Source of the DNA: G013214665 sp964649815
GTDB taxonomy: Bacteria > Pseudomonadota > Alphaproteobacteria > Rhodobacterales > Rhodobacteraceae
Assembly (NCBI GenBank): GCA_964649815.1
Contig: CAZYQC010000066.1
Location: 1 to 17,380, forward strand
DNA: 17,380 bases
Reading direction: 5' to 3'
Positions 7,712 through 13,466 of the stretch are shown in pieces (positions within the stretch are counted from its first letter, which is position 1; every line of letters starts with the position of its first letter). A program made the translations under genes and the position numbers. The notes beneath the pieces are model-generated. The model was not told where the DNA came from, searched no databases, and saw nothing but the letters and a program-made list of their open reading frames with translations.

Positions 7712-9339
7712 AGGACCTCCTGCCCGATGGCGGTGGACACGGCGTTTTGAACGGCTTGGGCATCATAGCCATGCCAGCGGGCAACGATGTGTTGATCGGG
7801 CCGGATCACGTAATACGCTTTGCCATTGGGCCCAAGGTATCTGGTGCGCAGCTCTTTTGACGGGTTTGGCACGTGCAACACCTGAACGCTGGGCGTGATT
7901 TTCAGGCTTGGCAATTCGGCCTCGTCGCCCAAGACCAAAAGCGTGAATTGCCCAGACAGATGATCCAGCAAAAAGCCAGCCTCCATTGGCGCGTCCGAGC
8001 ATGCAGCGCCGGGACGGGTTGCGACGGGGCCATCGGTTAACCCATCGGGGCCAAAGTTCGGCAAGTCGTCATAGACGCAAGGCACCGACAAACGACCCGA
8101 GTTCACAAACGGGCGGGCAAAGGCGTGCCTGTTGGCGAGGTCCAGAACCGCATTGCGAAAGACCGCGCTGATTTCTGATTTCGGCGTCATAAAGTCCGTC
8201 GCACGGGCCGAATTCAGAATATTCTCATCCGCGCCAAAGGCGCGTTCTGCGTGATAGCTGTCCAAGAGATGCTGCGGCGCCAGACCTTTGAGAACGAGGT
8301 CAAGCTTCCAGGCCAGATTTTCAGCGTCTTGCACGCCGGAATTGGCCCCGCGGGCACCAAAGGGTGACACCTGATGCGCGCTGTCGCCTGCAAAGAACAC
8401 AGGGCCGTGCCGGAATTGCTTCATCCTTCGGCACTGGAAGGTGTAAATCGACGTCCAGACCAACTCGTATTCCGGCACTTCACCTGTCTGGCTGGAGAGC
8501 ATGGCGTCGACGCGCGCGCGAATACGATCTTCGCGCAGCTCTTTTTCGCGATCGATGTCCCAGCCGAGTTGGAAATCGATGCGCCAGACGTTGTCTGGCT
8601 GTTTGTGCAGCAGCGCAGATTGTCCGGCATCCTCGAACGGCGGCTCAAACCAGAACCAACGCTCGGTCGGGAAATCGGCCGTCATACGCACATCGGCGAT
8701 CAGAAAGTTGTCCTCGAAAACACGGCCCTCGAACGACAGGCCCATGAGATCGCGAATGGTGCTGCGAGCACCATCACAGGCGACCAGATAGTCTGCCTCA
8801 ATCCTGTAAGGGCCGTCTGGCGTATCTACATCAAGGGTCGCGCGTTTATCGTCGACGTCGATATTCGTGACCCGGTTGCCGCCACGGATTTCAATTGGCG
8901 CGCCCTGGGCTTGCGCCCGATGGATTGCTTCGACCAGGTATTGTTCAAAGTAGGGTTGCTGCAGATTGATAAAGGCGGGGTTTCGATGCCCGTCTTCTGG
9001 CAAAAGGTCAAAGTTAAAGAGCTGGCCATCTTTGTGGAACACGCGGCCCACATTCCACACGACGCCTTTGTCGACCATCGGCTGTGCGGCACCAAGGCGA
9101 TGTGCAATGTCTAAAGTACGTTTGGCAAAGCAAATGGCTTTGCTGCCCATGCCCGCACCTTCGTGGTCATCCAAGACCAAAGCAGGCGTGCCTTTTTGCC
9201 CAAGATCCAACGCCAGAGCGAGCCCAACAGGCCCCCCGCCAACGATAACGACCGGGTGGCGCGAGGTGCCTGCCGTTTGGTCGGGCACCTTTTGATAGGG
9301 ATAGAGCGTGACGGCGGTTTCGTAACGGGGTGTCACCAT
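7708..9339 (-). CDS. FAD-dependent aromatic hydroxylase, likely 3-hydroxyphenylacetate 6-hydroxylase (MhaA-like)
   Basis: A 543-residue class A flavoprotein monooxygenase, cytoplasmic and NAD(P)H-dependent. Seen: the Rossmann dinucleotide motif VVIVGGGPVGLALAL (residues 30-44), the DG motif with CDGARSTIR (188-196), which contacts FAD and NAD(P)H, and the GD motif FFAGDSAHQVSPFGARGANSG (315-335) binding the FAD ribityl. The C-terminal hundred or so residues resemble the thioredoxin-like tail of larger members such as MhpA. The operon breaks down homogentisate, so the likely reaction is hydroxylation of a monohydroxyphenylacetate to homogentisate. The adjacent 60-residue protein points to the two-component MhaAB type acting on 3-hydroxyphenylacetate. 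4-Hydroxyphenylacetate 1-hydroxylation or 3-hydroxybenzoate 6-hydroxylation are alternatives; the latter would give gentisate, for which no genes are seen. Start ATG 9339 has GGAGG seven bases upstream. Confidence 0.82.
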   Translation of the reverse strand: MVTPRYETAVTLYPYQKVPDQTAGTSRHPVVIVGGGPVGLALALDLGQKGTPALVLDDHEGAGMGSKAICFAKRTLDIAHRLGAAQPMVDKGVVWNVGRVFHKDGQLFNFDLLPEDGHRNPAFINLQQPYFEQYLVEAIHRAQAQGAPIEIRGGNRVTNIDVDDKRATLDVDTPDGPYRIEADYLVACDGARSTIRDLMGLSFEGRVFEDNFLIADVRMTADFPTERWFWFEPPFEDAGQSALLHKQPDNVWRIDFQLGWDIDREKELREDRIRARVDAMLSSQTGEVPEYELVWTSIYTFQCRRMKQFRHGPVFFAGDSAHQVSPFGARGANSGVQDAENLAWKLDLVLKGLAPQHLLDSYHAERAFGADENILNSARATDFMTPKSEISAVFRNAVLDLANRHAFARPFVNSGRLSVPCVYDDLPNFGPDGLTDGPVATRPGAACSDAPMEAGFLLDHLSGQFTLLVLGDEAELPSLKITPSVQVLHVPNPSKELRTRYLGPNGKAYYVIRPDQHIVARWHGYDAQAVQNAVSTAIGQEVL

Positions 9340-9361
9340 AATTCAGCCTCCGATGAAGGGG

Positions 9362-10312
9362 TTAGCCTTGCAAGGCCTCCCACATTTCTAGATCGCGTTT
9401 GTCTGTCCAGATCCGCGGATGCGCGATGCCGCGCGCCTCGTCATAGGCACGAGAGACGTTGAAGGGCAGGCAATGCTCATAGATCGCGTAGTCCTTGAAC
9501 TTTGGATCGCATTCTGCGCGCACGGCGTCCCACGCTTCTTTCAAGCTGCCACCGCGGGCGGCGACGCGGGCGGCAGGCGCATATGTGCTGGCCACAAAGT
9601 CTCGCGTGCTTTCGATGGCGCGTTCGACCGCAGCTTTGCCCACAAGCGCCCCACCACGCCCCGGGGCGATCGCATCCACATCATAGGATTTGATCCGGTC
9701 GAGTGTCCCGCCCCAATCGCCAAAATAGCCGTCGCCGCAGTAACAGGCGGAGTGGTCTTCTACGATATCGCCGGTAAACATCACGTTCTCATCTGGCACG
9801 TGAATGATCGCGTCTCCGGCCGTGTGCGCCCGTCCGATGTGACGAATGTCCACGCGGCGCTTGCCGAGGTAGATTGTCATACTGTCGCTGAAGGTCGTTG
9901 TTGGATAGGTCAGACCTGGAATACTTTCGTGGCCTTCGAAAAGGCGTGGAAAGCGTTGGAATTCGCTGTCCCAATCTTCTTGCCCGCGTTCTTCAACCAT
10001 CGAACGGGCGACGTCGGACATGATGATTTGCTGCGCACCATACGCGCTCGCGCCAAGCACGCGAACGGCGTGGTAATGCGTCAGCACAAGATGGCTGATG
10101 GGCTTGTCTGTCACCGAACGCACGCGTTCGATCACCTTTTCGGCCAGACGCGGCGTCGCTTGGGCCTCGACGACCATCACGCTGTCGTCGCCGATGATGA
10201 CGCCCGAGTTTGGGTCCCCTTCAGCGGTAAAAGCCCAGAGGTCGCGCCCGACCTCATCAAATGTAATCGTTTTTTCCGTTAGATCGCCTTGCGATGCAAA
10301 AGCCTTTGCCAT
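9362..10312 (-). CDS. Metallo-beta-lactamase-fold protein with degenerate metal site
   Basis: A 316-residue MBL-fold protein, no signal peptide seen. The usual HxHxDH motif reads HYHAVR: His79 and His81 are kept, but the Asp and third His are Val83 and Arg84. The next ligand His163 (GRAHTAGD) and the bridging Asp182 (FTGDIVE) are present. The last ligand, normally in a PGHG-type loop, is Arg219 (APGRGG). The ligands of one metal (H79, H81, H163) are thus intact, while those specific to the second are lost. It may bind a single metal or be non-hydrolytic. The function is unknown; thioesterase, lactonase or handling of a toxic quinone side product are guesses. It sits within the homogentisate operon, 4 bases after fahA and 22 before the hydroxylase, so a role in the same pathway is likely. 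The start has AAGGA seven bases upstream. Confidence 0.85.
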   Translation of the reverse strand: MAKAFASQGDLTEKTITFDEVGRDLWAFTAEGDPNSGVIIGDDSVMVVEAQATPRLAEKVIERVRSVTDKPISHLVLTHYHAVRVLGASAYGAQQIIMSDVARSMVEERGQEDWDSEFQRFPRLFEGHESIPGLTYPTTTFSDSMTIYLGKRRVDIRHIGRAHTAGDAIIHVPDENVMFTGDIVEDHSACYCGDGYFGDWGGTLDRIKSYDVDAIAPGRGGALVGKAAVERAIESTRDFVASTYAPAARVAARGGSLKEAWDAVRAECDPKFKDYAIYEHCLPFNVSRAYDEARGIAHPRIWTDKRDLEMWEALQG

Positions 10313-10316
10313 GTTG

Positions 10317-11546
10317 TTATCCTTTCAGCGGGTCTTCGAGGGCGGGCAGCAAGGTGCCGGCGCACGCCCCAAAGCCGATTTGGTATCCGTCCCCTTTGGC
10401 AGCGCCGTGCAGGACGAGGGTGTCTCCGTCTTCGATAAAGCTGCGCGTCGTGCCATCCGGCAGGCTCAGAGGTTCTTTTCCACCCCAGCTCAGTTCTAGA
10501 AGGCTTCCGCGTTGGTGTTTTTCGGGGCCCGAGATCGTGCCCGAGCCCAGCAAGTCACCAACCCGCATAGGGCAGCCACTGGTCGTGTGATGCGCGAGTT
10601 GTTGCGCGGCGGAATAGTACATCTCGTTGTAGTTCGTTTCGCAGATCGTGTGCCCGTTCAGCGAGACATCCAGCGCGATATCATAGAGCATCGGGCCTGT
10701 ATCGCGCAGATGCGGCAGCAGCTCGTATTCTCGGGCAGGCGTGGCGCAGCGGAACGGCTCTAGGGCCGCTTTGGTGACGATCCACGGGCTGATCGATGTC
10801 GCTGTTGCTTTGGCTTGGAACGGTCCAAGCGGCTGATATTCCCAGGCCTGGATGTCGCGCGCAGACCAGTCGTTCAACAGAACATAGCCAAAGATGTTCG
10901 CGTCGGCTTGATCAACGCTGATGGGACCGCCCGAAGCAGTGCCGACAATTGCGCCCATCTCAAGCTCGATGTCGAACCGTTGCGACGGGCCCCAACGCGG
11001 GACATCCTCGGTGGGCGCTTTGAGTTGGCCCCACGGGCGGCGTATGTCGGTTCCAGACACCACGACCGAGGATGCTCTGCCGTTGTAACCGATCGGAATA
11101 TGTAGCCAGTTTGGTGGCAGGGCATTCTCTGGCCCGCGGAACATCGTTCCCACGTTGGTGGCGTGGTGGCGGCCAGCGTAGAAATCCGTGTATTCAGCGA
11201 CCGTTATTGGCAAATGCATCTGTGCATCCGCCTGCGCGACCAATGGCGCGCTCGTGTCGCCGGCCTCTCCCAAGAGGGCCATCACCTGCGCTCGCAAATC
11301 GGCCCAGGCATCAGGCCCAAGCGCCATGAACCCGTTCCAATCGCCAGCGTCAAAGACGAGGCCTGCGGTGACAGAGACGAGACCAGCAGCTTCGGCAGCA
11401 GCGAGGTCAAGGATCATGTCGCCAATCGCGACCCCGCACCGCGGCGCGCTATCGCCCACCGAAAACACTCCATATGGCAGGTTGTTTAAGGGAAAGGGCG
11501 TCGTCGGTGAGTTGGCCGAACCAACCCAGCTTTTCATCAAAGACAT
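10317..11546 (-). CDS. fahA: Fumarylacetoacetase
   Basis: A 409-residue cytoplasmic, metal-dependent C-C hydrolase that splits 4-fumarylacetoacetate into fumarate and acetoacetate, the final step of the homogentisate pathway. Strong match to the family: YTDFYAGRHHATNVGTMFRG (from residue 119), with metal ligand Asp121 and catalytic His128, then NWLHIPIGYNGRASSVVVSG, FDIELEMG with two metal-binding Glu, and NDWSARDIQAWEYQPLGPF with the last metal Asp. GSGTISGPE near the C-terminus is also typical. Length fits (human 419). The N-terminal SH3-like domain covers roughly the first 110 residues. It lies 12 bases after hmgA and 4 before the MBL-fold gene. All key residues are present and nothing is unusual. 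Confidence 0.97.
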   Translation of the reverse strand: MSLMKSWVGSANSPTTPFPLNNLPYGVFSVGDSAPRCGVAIGDMILDLAAAEAAGLVSVTAGLVFDAGDWNGFMALGPDAWADLRAQVMALLGEAGDTSAPLVAQADAQMHLPITVAEYTDFYAGRHHATNVGTMFRGPENALPPNWLHIPIGYNGRASSVVVSGTDIRRPWGQLKAPTEDVPRWGPSQRFDIELEMGAIVGTASGGPISVDQADANIFGYVLLNDWSARDIQAWEYQPLGPFQAKATATSISPWIVTKAALEPFRCATPAREYELLPHLRDTGPMLYDIALDVSLNGHTICETNYNEMYYSAAQQLAHHTTSGCPMRVGDLLGSGTISGPEKHQRGSLLELSWGGKEPLSLPDGTTRSFIEDGDTLVLHGAAKGDGYQIGFGACAGTLLPALEDPLKG

Positions 11547-11558
11547 AGATGTGTTTTC

Positions 11559-12920
11559 CTATTTCTTGCCAGGCGTGCCGTCGAACTTTTTCTCAAGATC
11601 GGACCAGCAATCGATGTAGTCGTCTTGCAGTGGTGCTTCGGTCGCGGCGAAACTGGTGAGATGCTGCGGGAACCGTGTTTCGAACATAAAGCTCATGGTA
11701 TTGGCCAAGAACTCTGGCGCGAGCTCCGCGTTGGACGCGCCTTCAAAGGCGTTTTTGTCCGGCCCGTGCGGCAGCATCATGTTATGCAGGCTCATTCCGC
11801 CCGGAACAAAGCCCTGCGGCTTTGCGTCATAGACGCCGTGGATATTGCCCATAAGTTCCGACATCACGTTCTTGTGGTACCACGGCGGGCGGAACGTGTC
11901 TTCGGCGACCATCCAACGATCCCGAAAGAGTACAAAGTCGATGTTTGCGGTGCCTTCAACGCCAGACGGCGCGGTAAGAACGGTAAAGATCGACGGGTCC
12001 GGGTGATCAAACAGGATTGCGCCCACCGGGCAATAGGTGCGCAAGTCGTATTTGCAGGGCGCGTAATTCCCGTGCCACGCCACGACATCCAGCGGGCTGT
12101 GGCCAATCTTGGTTTCATGAAACTGGCCTGCCCATTTCACGGTAACCGTTGACGGCGTTTCACGATCCTCAAAGGCGGCAACAGGGGTCTTAAAGTCACG
12201 CCGGTTTGCCATGCAGTTCGCCCCGATGGGGCCGCGCCCGGGCAGATCGAATTTCTGTCCATAGTTCTCGCACACGAACCCACGGCACGGGCCGTCGATC
12301 ACTTCGACACGATAGACCAGACCCCGCGGCAGAATGGCGATTTCCTGCGGCTCAAGCTCTATGACCCCAAGCTCGGTACAAAACCGAAGACGGCCTTCTT
12401 GTGGCACCACCAGCATTTCGGAATCGGCCGAGTAGAAATAGGCGTCGACCATGCTTTCGGTGACGAGATAGATATGGCTTGCCATGCCGACCTGGGTGTT
12501 GACGTCACCAGCGGTCGTCATGGTGCGCATCCCTGTGAGCCAGGTCAGCCCCTGATCCGCATGCGGCACTGGATCCCAACGGTATTGGCCAAGCGATGTC
12601 ACATCGGCAAGGACATGCGGCGCCGATTTCCAATAGGGCAAATCGATTTTCTCAAATCGGTGCGTGTGCTTGACGGAGGGTCGGATGCGATAGCACCAGG
12701 TCCGTTCGTTTTGGTGGCTCGGCGCTGTAAAGGCCGTGCCGGACAGCTGCTCTCCGTAGAGGCCATAGTTCACTTTCTGCGGGCTGTTCATGCCCTGAGG
12801 CAACGCGCCTGGCAGGACTTCGGTTTCGAAATCATTGCCAAACCCAGGCATGTAGCCGGGATGCGTGCCAACCGGGCTGATGGCTTGCGTCAAACCAGAC
12901 GTGGATGTTTGCTTGTTCAT
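11559..12920 (-). CDS. hmgA: Homogentisate 1,2-dioxygenase
   Basis: A 453-residue cytoplasmic non-haem Fe(II) dioxygenase that opens the homogentisate ring with O2 to give 4-maleylacetoacetate. Family hallmarks: GFGNDFETE near the N-terminus, PQGMNSPQ, LYGEQLSGTAFT, and the iron-binding region FRPPWYHKNVMSELMG plus MMLPHGPDKNAFE. Matching the human iron ligands gives His349, Glu355 and His385, all present. I start at ATG 12918-12920 because GGAGGAGG lies six bases upstream; an in-frame TTG six bases earlier would overlap the spacing region. It is the first gene of the six-gene leftward operon, 73 bases from the divergent MarR-type gene. Control is likely through that shared region. The tyrosine-route enzyme 4-hydroxyphenylpyruvate dioxygenase (hpd) is not in the window. 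Confidence 0.98.
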   Translation of the reverse strand: MNKQTSTSGLTQAISPVGTHPGYMPGFGNDFETEVLPGALPQGMNSPQKVNYGLYGEQLSGTAFTAPSHQNERTWCYRIRPSVKHTHRFEKIDLPYWKSAPHVLADVTSLGQYRWDPVPHADQGLTWLTGMRTMTTAGDVNTQVGMASHIYLVTESMVDAYFYSADSEMLVVPQEGRLRFCTELGVIELEPQEIAILPRGLVYRVEVIDGPCRGFVCENYGQKFDLPGRGPIGANCMANRRDFKTPVAAFEDRETPSTVTVKWAGQFHETKIGHSPLDVVAWHGNYAPCKYDLRTYCPVGAILFDHPDPSIFTVLTAPSGVEGTANIDFVLFRDRWMVAEDTFRPPWYHKNVMSELMGNIHGVYDAKPQGFVPGGMSLHNMMLPHGPDKNAFEGASNAELAPEFLANTMSFMFETRFPQHLTSFAATEAPLQDDYIDCWSDLEKKFDGTPGKK

Positions 12921-12941
12921 GACCAACCTCCTCCTCGCGGT

Positions 12942-12970
12942 TTGGCATATCTATTGGTTGATTTTGTAAC
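12942..12970 (+). promoter_or_regulatory. Predicted promoter of the MarR-type gene
   Basis: TTGGCA (12942-12947) and TGTAAC (12965-12970) are spaced by 17 bases. The predicted start near 12977 falls inside the inverted repeat, so a repressor bound there would block this gene as well as hmgA. It faces and overlaps the hmgA promoter, so the two polymerases would compete. Confidence 0.4.
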
Positions 12971-12976
12971 TAACAA
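12948..12976 (-). promoter_or_regulatory. Predicted promoter of the hmgA operon
   Basis: Reading leftward, TTGTTA (12976-12971) and TAGATA (12953-12948) are spaced by exactly 17 bases, a fair sigma-70 match. The -35 box overlaps the left arm of the inverted repeat at 12975-12992. Transcription would start near 12941, leaving a leader of about 20 bases with the strong ribosome site before ATG 12920. Confidence 0.5.
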
Positions 12977-12992
12977 CGCATTAAGTTGCGTT
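12975..12992. promoter_or_regulatory. Candidate MarR operator (6-6-6 inverted repeat)
   Basis: AACGCA (12975-12980), six spacer bases, then TGCGTT (12987-12992), a perfect 6-bp inverted repeat of 18 bases in all. Its size suits a MarR dimer. It overlaps the -35 box of the hmgA promoter and ends two bases before the GTG start of the MarR-type gene, which fits autorepression plus control of the operon. Binding is inferred, not shown. Confidence 0.5.
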
Positions 12993-12993
12993 T

Positions 12994-13446
12994 GTGACTA
13001 ATTTTGACCTCAGAACATTCACCCCGTATTTGCTGACCCTCGCGGCAGAAGCGTCGAGTGTTGGGTTCCAGAAATATTACAAAGACCGTTACGGTATGCT
13101 GCGCACCGAATGGCGGGTGCTGTTTCACCTTGGCCAATATGGCGCCATGACCGCAAAAGACATCAGCGCACGGGCGCGGTTGCACAAAACAAAGGTCAGC
13201 CGTGCAGTTTCGGCGCTGGAAAAGAAACGCTATTTGGTCCGCACAGAGGTTGAAGAAGATCGTCGGAGCGAAACGCTCAGCCTAACGCGCGTCGGAGGGC
13301 GTGTGTTTGAGGACCTTAAGAATGAGGCTGCTCAATTCGACGCGCTGCTTATGTCACAGTTCAGCGCAGCAGAGCGCGCGCTGCTGCAAAAGTGTCTCTC
13401 TGAGATGGCAGGCCTGTCCATGCAGCCTACGGAAGACAGCCAGTAA
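12994..13446 (+). CDS. MarR-family transcriptional regulator
   Basis: A 150-residue winged-helix protein, expected to be a dimer whose DNA binding is relieved by a small aromatic ligand. The helix-turn-helix is about residues 51-76 (MTAKDISARARLHKTKVSRAVSALEKKRYL), and the wing carries the family's D-R signature in EEDRRSETLSLT (Asp89, Arg91). The N- and C-terminal helices fit dimerisation. The start is GTG 12994: the only later in-frame ATG (Met35) would remove the dimerisation helix, and no good Shine-Dalgarno is seen, so translation may be weak. It is divergent from hmgA across 73 bases holding an inverted repeat, so it most likely controls the homogentisate operon, perhaps in response to homogentisate or a hydroxyphenylacetate. 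P. putida HmgR is of the IclR type, so this would be a different regulator for the same pathway. Confidence 0.92.
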   Translation: MTNFDLRTFTPYLLTLAAEASSVGFQKYYKDRYGMLRTEWRVLFHLGQYGAMTAKDISARARLHKTKVSRAVSALEKKRYLVRTEVEEDRRSETLSLTRVGGRVFEDLKNEAAQFDALLMSQFSAAERALLQKCLSEMAGLSMQPTEDSQ

Positions 13447-13466
13447 CGCAGCTGGCCCTTGTCGTC

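Noticed and set aside
8374..9114. Rightward open frames antisense to the flavin hydroxylase, and similar ones at 9419-10282 and 15738-16727
   Set aside because: All lie opposite well-supported genes with clear domain motifs and show no motifs or ribosome sites of their own.
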